Positions 1 through 7,318 of a DNA stretch of 33,884 nucleotides are shown here, one piece after another. Under the pieces are notes generated by a model. It was not told the DNA's origin and did not search any database. It saw only the letters and a program-made list of their open reading frames with translations. The translations under genes were made by a program, and so were the position numbers. The DNA comes from an archaeon (GTDB lineage: Archaea > Asgardarchaeota > Hermodarchaeia > Hermodarchaeales > Hermodarchaeaceae). How positions within the stretch are numbered: the first letter of the stretch is position 1; every line of letters starts with the position of its first letter. The DNA lies in assembly GCA_016550425.1 (NCBI GenBank), contig JABXGS010000106.1, positions 1-33,884 on the forward strand, read 5' to 3'.

Positions 1-993
1 ATCATGACCAAGTGAATACATTTTCAGTAACGGAGTTAGTCCAGCATGATCTCCATGATCATAGGTGTATTTACCTTTCACGAGATTGGGGGATGCTTCA
101 CTCTGTGCGGCTAAGAAGCCACATTCACGTTTGCCCTGTAGAACCTCACCAATGAATGGTAAGCTAAAACCACCGAAATTACTTCCGCCTCCAAAGCAGC
201 CGATGAGTAAAGTTGGGTTGTCTTCAGCTATTTTGAATTGCTCTATGGTTTCAAGACCAATTACAGTTTGATGGAGTAAAACGTGGCTAAGCACACTACC
301 TAGACAATAGATGCTACCATCACGTTGTAGCGCGTCTTCAATTCCTTCACTGATTGCTATCCCTAGACTACCTACGTGCTTGGGGTTTTCTTTAAGGAGT
401 TTCTGACCAAACTCGGTTTCTTTGCTTGGTGAGGCGAAGACATTTGTGCCGAAGAGATTCATTAAGGTTCGTCGTCCTGGTTTCCAACGATAAGCCGCAC
501 GCACCCAAAAGACCCGACATTTAAGTTCATTAAGCGAAGCAGCATAAGAGAGCGCTGAACCCCATTGACCAGCTCCGGTCTCAGTGGTGACTTCTTCATA
601 ACCTTCTTTTGCTGCATAATAAGTCTGAGCTAAAGCGGTATTCACTTTGTGAGATCCTGTTGGGGACAGATCCTCACGCTTGTAGTATAGGCGAACTGAC
701 TCTGGAAGCTTCAAGGCCTTTTCTAATCGTAAAGCGCGCATCAACGGGCGTGGACGACCGGCTTGAATAAAGAGTTCTCGGATTCCTTCCGGAATGTCAA
801 TCCATCGGGCTGTGGCATTTTCTTGTTCCAGAACTGATTTCAACAGGAATTTCGGGAGCATCTCCAATCGCGATGGGCCTTCTTCAGGATCCATAGGTGG
901 AGGTAATGGCTCCGGTAAATCCGCAGCTAGATTATACCATCGCCGAGGCAGTTGGTCAACTGATAAATTGAATTGGTTATTCTTTTCGGGCAT
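1..993 (-). CDS. trpB2: Tryptophan synthase beta chain, TrpB2 type (3' end outside window)
   Basis: Catalyses the PLP-dependent condensation of indole with serine to tryptophan. Reading down from the ATG at 993, the 331 visible codons stay open to the window edge. The PLP lysine lies in TGSHKVNTA, and the glycine-rich PLP-phosphate loop is CFGGGSNFGG. The long N-terminal stretch before the catalytic core (RRWYNL, then PLPPPMDPEEGPS) is the form seen in the TrpB2 subfamily, which often works without a TrpA partner; no trpA lies in the window. The segment KVNTALAQTYYAAKEG and the motif TETGAGQWG are also family hallmarks. The ATG has no ribosome-binding sequence, but a TATA element lies about 27 bp upstream, so the message is probably leaderless. 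The C-terminal part cannot be seen. Family assignment is firm; the TrpB2 subtype is fairly sure. Confidence 0.93.
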   Translation of the reverse strand, partial: MPEKNNQFNLSVDQLPRRWYNLAADLPEPLPPPMDPEEGPSRLEMLPKFLLKSVLEQENATARWIDIPEGIRELFIQAGRPRPLMRALRLEKALKLPESVRLYYKREDLSPTGSHKVNTALAQTYYAAKEGYEEVTTETGAGQWGSALSYAASLNELKCRVFWVRAAYRWKPGRRTLMNLFGTNVFASPSKETEFGQKLLKENPKHVGSLGIAISEGIEDALQRDGSIYCLGSVLSHVLLHQTVIGLETIEQFKIAEDNPTLLIGCFGGGSNFGGFSLPFIGEVLQGKRECGFLAAQSEASPNLVKGKYTYDHGDHAGLTPLLKMYSLGHD

Positions 994-1015
994 TGTTAAC
1001 GCCTACTCAAACTAG

Positions 1016-1026
1016 TCATATATAGA
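1016..1026 (-). promoter_or_regulatory. TATA box of trpB2
   Basis: On the minus strand this reads TCTATATATGA. Its centre is about 27 bp upstream of the trpB2 ATG at 993. Archaeal transcription usually starts 22-27 bp downstream of the TATA box, so the start site would fall at or next to the ATG, giving a leaderless mRNA. Confidence 0.55.
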
Positions 1027-1210
1027 CCCCTTACTTCATTCTTACTCCCAAAAGGACTTTCGCTTCCGACGAGAAATCACATTCTATATCAAAGTTGCAC
1101 GTAAATTGTTGTAGATACCCTAAACCTCAACCTACACCTGGAAATCAACACGAAGCACTTAAAGGCATGTCAGTGAGTGGTAACTTAGGAATCCAGAGGG
1201 TGAACACTGA

Positions 1211-1762
1211 ATGGAAGAACTCGCCGAAGTTGTCTACAAAGTCATAGTTGTTGGCGATGCTGGAGTCGGTAAAACCTCTCTTGCACGCCGTTATACAACG
1301 GGTCAATTCGATGAAAGTTACCTCTTTACATTAGGTGTCGACTTCTTTACCAAACAAATCAAATTAATGGATGACACAAATATCAAGCTAGTCATCTATG
1401 ACACTGGCGGACAAGAGCGCTTTGATTTCATTAGGGGCTTGTATTTCGAAGGTGCTGCTGGAGCAATTGTTGCTTATGACGTTACAGATCAGCAGTCCTT
1501 CGACCGAGTCGACCATTGGATCCAGCAAGTCTATCAACGATGTGAAGGAATTCCATTGGTGCTTGTTGGCTGTAAATCTGATTTGAAAGATCAGCGCGTA
1601 ATTTCAGAAGTGGATGGCAAAAATTCTGCTAAGCAGTTGAAGATGGAATTTATTGAAAGTAGTGCGAAAGACGATTTCCATGTTAATGATGTCTTTGAAT
1701 CACTTGCCAAGAAAATCTATTCTTCGTATGAAAAATCTGGAAAGCCTTGGGATAAGATATAA
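1211..1762 (+). CDS. Rab/Ras-like small GTPase
   Basis: A 183-residue single-domain GTPase. G1 P-loop is GDAGVGKT (15-22); switch I has the Rab-like TLGVDF with Thr40; G3 is DTGGQE (64-69), with Gly where eukaryotic Rabs have Ala (DTAGQE); G4 is CKSD (121-124) instead of NKxD; G5 is SAK (151-153). The overall pattern, including WxxQV and YDVTDQQSFD, is close to eukaryotic Rabs. The protein ends in KPWDKI without a C-terminal cysteine, so it shows no prenylation signal. Start: ATG 1211 is preceded by AGAGGGTG, a good ribosome-binding site. It converges with the zinc-ribbon gene, ending 8 bp from it. Such GTPases are greatly expanded in Asgard archaea. The cellular role is unknown. Confidence 0.95.
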   Translation: MEELAEVVYKVIVVGDAGVGKTSLARRYTTGQFDESYLFTLGVDFFTKQIKLMDDTNIKLVIYDTGGQERFDFIRGLYFEGAAGAIVAYDVTDQQSFDRVDHWIQQVYQRCEGIPLVLVGCKSDLKDQRVISEVDGKNSAKQLKMEFIESSAKDDFHVNDVFESLAKKIYSSYEKSGKPWDKI

Positions 1763-1770
1763 CTCCTTGC

Positions 1771-2676
1771 TTAATCCTGTTCAGACTCCGATTCTTCAAC
1801 CTTCTTGATTAGTGACTCAGCAATAGGTCGATTAAGGGCTAAGCGATCCATATTTCGGTATGCTGCTTCATCAGGTTGAAACTGTGATCCACATTCAGTA
1901 CATAACAGGGTTACAACTGGTTCGCTGGTTGTGTGCTGGCAAGTCAGGCACGAATAGAAAAGTTCCATAGGCTTGCCTGTGGAACCAGACCCTTTTGAAT
2001 CAGAATCCTTTGATGCAGGAAACCGAACCACATCTAACGCCGTCACACTACATTGGGGGCAGGCTAGCCGGCTCACCACTTTGAAACCCAGACAGATGGG
2101 GCAATGTGTAACGCCTACCACGGGTTCACTAGTGAAGATTCCAGCCAAGGTTAATTTTTCTAAGAATAATCGTGTATCATAACTATTGAGCCCTGTGAGA
2201 TGATCAGCTGCGGGATAAGTGGTGCCAATCTCAAAATTGAAATAAGGATCAAAGTACTGAATATCGAGCCCCATCATTTCTTTAAGAAAGCTCGTGGTTT
2301 TCTTAGAGGTAAGTAGATCCGCAACCGGTGAGCTTTGAATTTCAACCAGCAGCTCGTGGTACAAATTCTTCCAGTCTTCTGGTTTTGGAGTCTCATCTAA
2401 TTTGCTGGTAGCGAGGATCTTCTTCATTGGCTCTCGCAGGGGCCCAATCGGTTCATCCGGCCCAAGGAGTAGCGCAATAATCCACGGGGGAAAGACGTAG
2501 GTTGCCCAGGTTCGATTGCTGACATGAACACCACGAAAGCCTTCGCGGAATAGATTATGTGTTGCAAAAATGGCTAGGACTTCCTGATGTGATATAATCT
2601 CGATGGTTTCACTCTGGTACACATGTTGGGGTCCAATCTTGGGATCCATGAGAAAGACTGCGAATCCTTTTATCAC
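1771..2676 (-). CDS. Uncharacterised double zinc-ribbon protein
   Basis: A 301-residue protein of unknown function. The C-terminal third carries four CxxC knuckles: CPIC (192-195), CPQC (206-209), CLTC (243-246) and CTEC (259-262), enough for two zinc ribbons. They are separated by a Ser/Gly/Lys-rich linker (about 222-236). Residues 155-190 just before the first knuckle look like a winged-helix-type segment. That arrangement resembles the archaeal TackOD1 output domain, a weak guess from pattern only. The N-terminal half begins MIKGFAVFLMDPKIGPQ, which could be a longin/roadblock-type alpha-beta fold, also unproven. There is no signal peptide or clear membrane helix. The start is GTG at 2676 with AGGGGAA about ten bases upstream; an in-frame ATG lies at 2649. 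Its stop nearly abuts the GTPase gene. Confidence 0.75.
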   Translation of the reverse strand: MIKGFAVFLMDPKIGPQHVYQSETIEIISHQEVLAIFATHNLFREGFRGVHVSNRTWATYVFPPWIIALLLGPDEPIGPLREPMKKILATSKLDETPKPEDWKNLYHELLVEIQSSPVADLLTSKKTTSFLKEMMGLDIQYFDPYFNFEIGTTYPAADHLTGLNSYDTRLFLEKLTLAGIFTSEPVVGVTHCPICLGFKVVSRLACPQCSVTALDVVRFPASKDSDSKGSGSTGKPMELFYSCLTCQHTTSEPVVTLLCTECGSQFQPDEAAYRNMDRLALNRPIAESLIKKVEESESEQD

Positions 2677-2816
2677 GGTCAGTATTCCCCTGTGCCGTTA
2701 ACTCCTACTCTAAACACTTATACTCAAACTAATAAAGAGTCTTTCGTCCCCCCCCATCAGATACAGATTGATACCCATTTTTCCGCTAATCCTTGAGATT
2801 TTAGATGTGGTACAGA

Positions 2817-2825
2817 TTTAAATTA
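2817..2825 (+). promoter_or_regulatory. TATA box of the phosphodiesterase-like gene
   Basis: TTTAAATTA, close to the archaeal TATA consensus, about 55 bp upstream of the TTG start at 2875. A transcript starting near 2845-2850 would carry the GAGGG ribosome-binding site at 2864-2868. Confidence 0.5.
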
Positions 2826-2874
2826 ATCCACGCTGTTGCTTCACATCATTAGTTATCTCCAATGAGGGTTTACT

Positions 2875-4161
2875 TTGTCTTTGAACCTATCACCTTTACT
2901 CGACACCGATGACTTATTTGTACCCGACTTTTTCCAAAACATTTACCGTGTATTACCCACCGCGCTTCGTTGTATTAAGGCACCAATTCCACGCGATGAT
3001 CTCTTTGATATTCCTTGTGTTTTAAAACATCTCAAATCAAATAACGCACTAAATACTAAGCGTGTTATTGTCTGCATTGTAGACAGCTTGGGTGTGCAAA
3101 ACTTTCGGGGGACTGAACTTTCAGCTTTCTTCGAAGATCTAAATGGAATAACACTTAGTAGTACCTTTCCTTCAATCACCTCATCCGCAATCCCTAGTAT
3201 TAACTTTGGGCTTCCTCCGAGTGAACATGGCATTCTTGGGCACGTTATCTATTTCAAAGAATATAATGCGCTCATCGATACCCTGAAAATGTCGGGTGCC
3301 AATACACGCTGGCGCGATGCAATTGCAGCTGCTGGAATTGATGTCAAGACCCTACTTTGGGCCCCTGGAATCCCAGACCTACTAACCAGACAGCATCCTG
3401 GACTAATTCAAGCCGTAGGACTTCCTCGGGAAATTCCTGGCACAGGTCTTGGACGATTCTACATTCTGAAAGAGAACATCTTCACTTATAACGGGTTCAT
3501 CGACGCTTTTGGAATGGTACATCGAGTACTGAATGAATACCCCTCCTCTCCACTCTTTGCAACCCTATACTTCCCACTCATCGACACACTTGCTCATAAG
3601 TATGGGGCCTTCTCAATTGAATATAGAGCTGGGTGCAACGCTTTCTATCAACAGCTTCGTACTTTTATTGAACAGCTCCCAAGCTCCGTAGTAAAGACAA
3701 CCACAATTTTCCTTTGTTCAGACCATGGACAAAATCCACTTCAAGATGGGCGATCAATCATCATCACCCAAGAAGAACTTAACGAAATAAAAGGAACACT
3801 CAAGATCCCACCTGGCCATTCAGGTCGAGTGACTCATTTTTACTGCCGTTCTGCATCTAAACGTCGCCAACTCAGAAACTGGCTACTCGAGCGAATTGAA
3901 GATAAAGCCATTCTTCTCAATCCCAAAGAACTCAACCAGAGCAAATTGCTACCAAAACCAGTAACCCGCAGAGTTATCCAAAGACTAGGCGACCTTCTAC
4001 TCATTGGGCGGAGCGGAGTGAGTCTTCGGGTAGAACGAAAAGACTCTGCCACCGAGTCCATTGGGCTTCTTCCATGGCCAGGATTACTTAGTAGCCATGG
4101 TTCCTTAACAAAGGATGAATTATTTACGCCCTTACTTGCATTCAGAGCTGACACGGTCTAA
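2875..4161 (+). CDS. Alkaline phosphatase superfamily hydrolase (type I phosphodiesterase / nucleotide pyrophosphatase-like)
   Basis: A 428-residue metal-dependent phosphoesterase of the alkaline phosphatase superfamily. The two-metal site can be followed: Asp70 in VCIVDSLG, the likely nucleophile Thr102 in STFPSITSSA, Asp237/His241 in LIDTLAHKYG, Asp283/His284 in CSDHGQ, and a late His in PPGHSG (315) or VTHFY (321). The stretch GLPPSEHGILGH after the nucleophile is typical of archaeal and bacterial nucleotide-pyrophosphatase-like members. No signal peptide is visible, so it probably acts in the cytoplasm. The substrate cannot be told. Start: no in-frame ATG fits; TTG at 2875 has GAGGG six bases upstream. 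The ATG at 2862 is in another frame and overlaps that site. The gene stands alone, with its own TATA box, and converges with the membrane-protein gene downstream. Confidence 0.85.
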   Translation: MSLNLSPLLDTDDLFVPDFFQNIYRVLPTALRCIKAPIPRDDLFDIPCVLKHLKSNNALNTKRVIVCIVDSLGVQNFRGTELSAFFEDLNGITLSSTFPSITSSAIPSINFGLPPSEHGILGHVIYFKEYNALIDTLKMSGANTRWRDAIAAAGIDVKTLLWAPGIPDLLTRQHPGLIQAVGLPREIPGTGLGRFYILKENIFTYNGFIDAFGMVHRVLNEYPSSPLFATLYFPLIDTLAHKYGAFSIEYRAGCNAFYQQLRTFIEQLPSSVVKTTTIFLCSDHGQNPLQDGRSIIITQEELNEIKGTLKIPPGHSGRVTHFYCRSASKRRQLRNWLLERIEDKAILLNPKELNQSKLLPKPVTRRVIQRLGDLLLIGRSGVSLRVERKDSATESIGLLPWPGLLSSHGSLTKDELFTPLLAFRADTV

Positions 4162-4181
4162 TTCGCTTTGCAGACATATCG

Positions 4182-4556
4182 CTAGCGTACATGAAAAATA
4201 TCTTTATAAGTTGGATCTGCCGCATCAACCTCTAAAGCTAGCTTGTACCGTTTCTGGTCTATTTCACGCATGCCTCGTAATCCCTGCCAAAAAAGAAAAA
4301 CTCCAATTATCATGAGTGTAGCAAGGAGGATTGCGACAAACCATAACAAGATGATTACGGTTGATGGGTCCCAAAATGATGAGGTGGAGATTAGGACAGT
4401 GATAATCGTTATTGAAATTGCTAAAACACTAATGCCCGTTCGTAACACCGCTAGCTTGCTCCTTCGAATAGCTTCAAGTGTACGAAGTGCTGCTAGTAAT
4501 GTTCGCATTTTTGCTGCTTCATCCCTAAAGTTAGGGTCTAATTGATCAACGGTCAT
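4182..4556 (-). CDS. Small two-helix membrane protein, DUF202/YidH-like
   Basis: A 124-residue protein with two hydrophobic helices, about residues 43-60 (SVLAISITIITVLI) and 67-90 (VIILLWFVAILLATLMIIG). They are preceded by a basic amphipathic stretch containing RTLLAALRT and KLAVLRTG. The double 'RT' motif just before the first helix is what the DUF202/YidH family shows (RTxLAWxRTG), so I suggest that family with modest certainty. The tail after helix 2 (MREIDQKRYKLALEVD) is hydrophilic and probably cytoplasmic. It starts at ATG 4556 and converges with the phosphoesterase gene, 20 bp apart. No function is known for this family here. Confidence 0.7.
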   Translation of the reverse strand: MTVDQLDPNFRDEAAKMRTLLAALRTLEAIRRSKLAVLRTGISVLAISITIITVLISTSSFWDPSTVIILLWFVAILLATLMIIGVFLFWQGLRGMREIDQKRYKLALEVDAADPTYKDIFHVR

Positions 4557-4850
4557 CTAATCACATTTCCAATTCCCCGTTCAGTATAAAGCGTTGTTGA
4601 ATCACCAATGTCTTCTCGCACTCGTCTTTTAACATTTTTACGAAATCTCAGTAAAGAAGTCGATGATTGTTATAATATTTTCATTTTTTATGCACATATT
4701 TGTAAAGAAGTCTATGCGCTTCCACGGGATGTCATTGAAGAACGGTTCAATCTTATCGGCAATGAGGGAGTAGCATTTCAATATGGCTAGATTCGAGGAT
4801 ATTTATTTCAATAGATGCAACCTTCTAAAGAAGCGTAAAGGGAATCAATA

Positions 4851-5567
4851 ATGACAAATCAATTAATAGTAGATAATGAAACACTCTCACGAATTCCTAT
4901 ACATAGTAGGCGCGCGGCTACTCGGATTATTGAATTCATCTCCACACATCCAAATTCTACAATTAGTGATATTGCTAAGGGAACAAATCTCAGTGAATCA
5001 GCTATCCGATATACTCTCATTGATCTTCTCGCCTTGAGAGTCATTGCCGAAAGTCAAGTTAGCAAAGATGAACCGCGTTCACGAGGAAGGCCAGCCCAAC
5101 GATATTGTCTCCAAAAAGCGCTAATCATCACAACACCTCCTCGTCGGTATTGGCAACTTGCGGATATGTTGATTTCTACTTTTCTAAGAAAATTCGGGAG
5201 GGAAGCCACAACTGAGCTATTCCAAGACATGGGTAAACAAGCAGCAAACGACACTGCACAGGTATGGCGACGAAGTCACCGAGTTCCCATGAGTATTGTT
5301 ACCTTTCGAAAAAAACTCGGTGAATCCCTAAATCAGCTTGGTTACAATGCCAGTGTTCAACTTCGGGATAAAACACTTGTAATCCGTACCTATAATTGCT
5401 TATTCCAAGAAGTTAGTTTCAAATATGAAGGGTTGATGTGCCACTTTCACAATAGCTACTACCCAACGCTTTTTACAATAATGTGCAAACAACCAGTTCG
5501 AAATATCGAGCGCGTGAGTTGTAGGTCGCATGGAGATGAAGGGTGCCAACTTGAAATTCGGCTCTAA
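4851..5567 (+). CDS. Winged-helix transcription regulator with cysteine-rich C-terminal domain (SufR/COG2345-like)
   Basis: A 238-residue regulator. Residues about 20-70 form a winged helix: TISDIAKGTNLSESAIRYTL is the recognition region, followed by a wing rich in Arg (DEPRSRGRPAQRY). Residues 100-238 form the ligand domain. The C-terminus has Cys183, Cys197, Cys212, Cys224 and Cys232 (last pair in SCRSHGDEGC). This spacing is like the SufR/COG2345 family, whose cysteines bind an iron-sulfur cluster, so redox or Fe-S sensing is a reasonable inference. Start ATG 4851 has AAGGGA upstream. It lies 150 bp before the DoxX gene on the same strand and may regulate it. The 294 bp before it (4557-4850) are AT-rich with no convincing gene. 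Confidence 0.82.
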   Translation: MTNQLIVDNETLSRIPIHSRRAATRIIEFISTHPNSTISDIAKGTNLSESAIRYTLIDLLALRVIAESQVSKDEPRSRGRPAQRYCLQKALIITTPPRRYWQLADMLISTFLRKFGREATTELFQDMGKQAANDTAQVWRRSHRVPMSIVTFRKKLGESLNQLGYNASVQLRDKTLVIRTYNCLFQEVSFKYEGLMCHFHNSYYPTLFTIMCKQPVRNIERVSCRSHGDEGCQLEIRL

Positions 5568-5660
5568 CTTATATTAATGCAAAAAGACGATGAAAACCAA
5601 AACGTAGCGCTGTATGGTCGCTTATCTATTTATTTAATTTAACACAAATACAATAGTATA

Positions 5661-5670
5661 ATATATAAAA
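5661..5670 (+). promoter_or_regulatory. TATA box of the DoxX-type gene
   Basis: ATATATAAAA in a very AT-rich stretch (5626-5670), about 50 bp upstream of ATG 5717. A start near 5690-5695 would leave a short leader containing TTAGGAGAG, the ribosome-binding site at 5702-5710. Confidence 0.6.
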
Positions 5671-5716
5671 AGGAATCCCGATTTTTCGTTTTAACATCTC
5701 ATTAGGAGAGATAACC

Positions 5717-6415
5717 ATGGAATTAAATCGAAATCAATGGATTGGCCTTATCTTTCTAGTGATCGTAGATGTGATTCTACTAGCCATTATCCTGCTTAGT
5801 TTAGGACCACAATGGGTGGTTCCTGATCCAGCAATTCTCTTTCCCTTGCTTAGCTTAGCCTTATCACCTCTCATTATTCTAGCGATTATTCTGGTACCAA
5901 CTATATTCTTCTTGCGATGGGTTTGGCCTGAAAAATTCCCAATTCTAGCAATCTTACTCCCATTGCGATTAGCGTTAGGCTATGAATTTCTTCATGGCGG
6001 TTTAGAAAAGCTCCTCAATCCTGCCTATTCCACAGACTATGGGCTTCTGACGCTTGCAGCATCTTCAGCTCCCAGCCCATATATTCAAGGGTTTTTCAAC
6101 ACAGTAATCCTATTGAATCCATCGTTCTTTTTGCTACTTATTGCCGCCGGTGAACTTCTCATCGGGCTGTCTTTAACCTTCGGATTCTTTACTCGGCTAG
6201 GCTCATTCGGTGGTGTACTAATGCAATGGACATTCCTCTTCTTACTCGGGTGGTTGAGTGTCTCCACTTTTGGTGTCAACTTCCTTGGCTCAATTGCATT
6301 CTTCGCTGTAGGAATGTATCAAGCCGGTAGATACCTTGGTGTGGACCAATGGCTCGGTCCTAAGCTCGAGGAATCCAAGACCGCATTCCTACGATTTTTA
6401 GGATTATGGACATAG
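5717..6415 (+). CDS. DoxX/DoxD-type integral membrane protein
   Basis: A 232-residue membrane protein with about six hydrophobic helices (roughly 9-28, 38-68, 76-90, 126-150, 155-180, 185-205). The segment LPLRLALGYEFLHGGLEKLL is the recognisable DoxX/DoxD motif. It is followed by the second motif of the family, the helix with AAGELLIGLSLTFGFFTRLG. DoxD is the small subunit of thiosulfate:quinone oxidoreductase in Acidianus. Other DoxX proteins have other roles, so thiosulfate oxidation is only a possibility, made more attractive by the SQR/TusA genes in the same window. It has its own promoter and a strong ribosome-binding site (AGGAGAG), and the transcript ends at the hairpin 6434-6475. No doxA-like partner is nearby. 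Confidence 0.85.
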   Translation: MELNRNQWIGLIFLVIVDVILLAIILLSLGPQWVVPDPAILFPLLSLALSPLIILAIILVPTIFFLRWVWPEKFPILAILLPLRLALGYEFLHGGLEKLLNPAYSTDYGLLTLAASSAPSPYIQGFFNTVILLNPSFFLLLIAAGELLIGLSLTFGFFTRLGSFGGVLMQWTFLFLLGWLSVSTFGVNFLGSIAFFAVGMYQAGRYLGVDQWLGPKLEESKTAFLRFLGLWT

Positions 6416-6433
6416 ATTTACATAACGAAAACC

Positions 6434-6491
6434 AAATTGGAGGGCGTGACCCCAAGATCATTAGCCCTCCAATTTTCCCCCTTTCTTTTTT
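6434..6491 (+). terminator. Hairpin terminator after the DoxX-type gene
   Basis: A perfect 12-bp inverted repeat: AAATTGGAGGGC (6434-6445) and GCCCTCCAATTT (6464-6475), separated by an 18-nt loop. A pyrimidine/T-rich tail follows up to 6491. It stands 18 bp after the stop codon. The stem-plus-T-tail form is that of an intrinsic terminator or 3'-end processing site. Confidence 0.7.
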
Positions 6492-6589
6492 CATTGTATG
6501 TTCTCTTTGAAAAGAGGTACGAATAGTAAATTGGGAAGCCTTTTGATGAAAATCTGGGGCATTTGAATAGAGGTTAAAGGTGCGATCTT

Positions 6590-7318
6590 ATGGAACAAGA
6601 GCTAGCGTATCAAATTTTATTTTTCTATCGTTGGATTGCGTTAGCCCTGTTTACGATTGGTTTCATTCGGATTCTCGTCCGCTGGACGAAACCACACAAA
6701 GAACCTGCTGAGTATACAGCTGGTTGGCTCATTGAGGTGCCTTTTCGAACAAAATTTGTAGCTTTTGTTAAGACGGTAATCTCTGATTGGACTTTTGGTG
6801 GAACTATAAGACGTCAGTCCGTGTATCGGTGGGTGAAACACGGATTCATTATAGTGGGATTTGTAGGTCTCCTTCTCTTCCATGGGATCCCTCGGCTCAT
6901 TTTACTTAATGAAACCATTCTCTTTCCTTGGGCTACACTGGAAATGCGAATAATTGCTCACGATGTATTGACTATATTGCTTGTACTCGGTGTAATAATG
7001 GCTTTTGGGAGTCGCATTGGTTCGAAAGAGGGGCGAGCGGTTACTAACCTCCATAATTACCTGCCACTGATTCTACTACTTTCCATTGCATTATCAGGGC
7101 ATATGGCTTTCTCATATGAATACGTGATTGGTATCAGAGGATTGTATGGAATCATTCACGGATTCATTATTTGGACGATGATCGCAGTTTTATTCTATTC
7201 AAAATTCCAGCATATCATCGCAGCCCCTATCATTATGGTTCGCAGTACTATTGAAGAAAAGTGGGAGGAGGAATATATCCGGGAAGTTACGGGAGTTGAT
7301 GAAAGTGACGACGAATAA
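6590..7318 (+). CDS. hdrE: HdrE-like membrane cytochrome b subunit
   Basis: A 242-residue b-type cytochrome of the HdrE/NarI-gamma type. Hydrophobic helices lie near 8-30, 83-108, 120-140, 155-175 and 185-210. Candidate haem-ligand histidines are His84 (RWVKHGF), His98, His124 (IIAHDV), His171 (LSGHMAF), His190 (IIHGFI) and His208. The N-terminal helix plus long cytoplasmic loop (31-80) is usual for this group. It would pass electrons between the membrane quinone pool and the iron-sulfur subunit encoded next. Start ATG 6590 has AAAGGTG upstream. Its last 20 bases overlap the hdrD-like gene, so the two are translationally coupled. DsrM- or TmcC-like naming is possible; HdrE-like is the safest label. 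Confidence 0.82.
   Translation: MEQELAYQILFFYRWIALALFTIGFIRILVRWTKPHKEPAEYTAGWLIEVPFRTKFVAFVKTVISDWTFGGTIRRQSVYRWVKHGFIIVGFVGLLLFHGIPRLILLNETILFPWATLEMRIIAHDVLTILLVLGVIMAFGSRIGSKEGRAVTNLHNYLPLILLLSIALSGHMAFSYEYVIGIRGLYGIIHGFIIWTMIAVLFYSKFQHIIAAPIIMVRSTIEEKWEEEYIREVTGVDESDDE

Noticed and set aside
2748..2755. Run of eight C bases in the 2677-2874 intergenic region
   Set aside because: A short homopolymer in non-coding DNA between two divergent genes, with no sign of a regulatory role.
4608..4790. 60-codon plus-strand ORF in the gap 4557-4850
   Set aside because: No ribosome-binding site, AT-rich composition like the surrounding gap, and no recognisable motif. I cannot support it as a gene.
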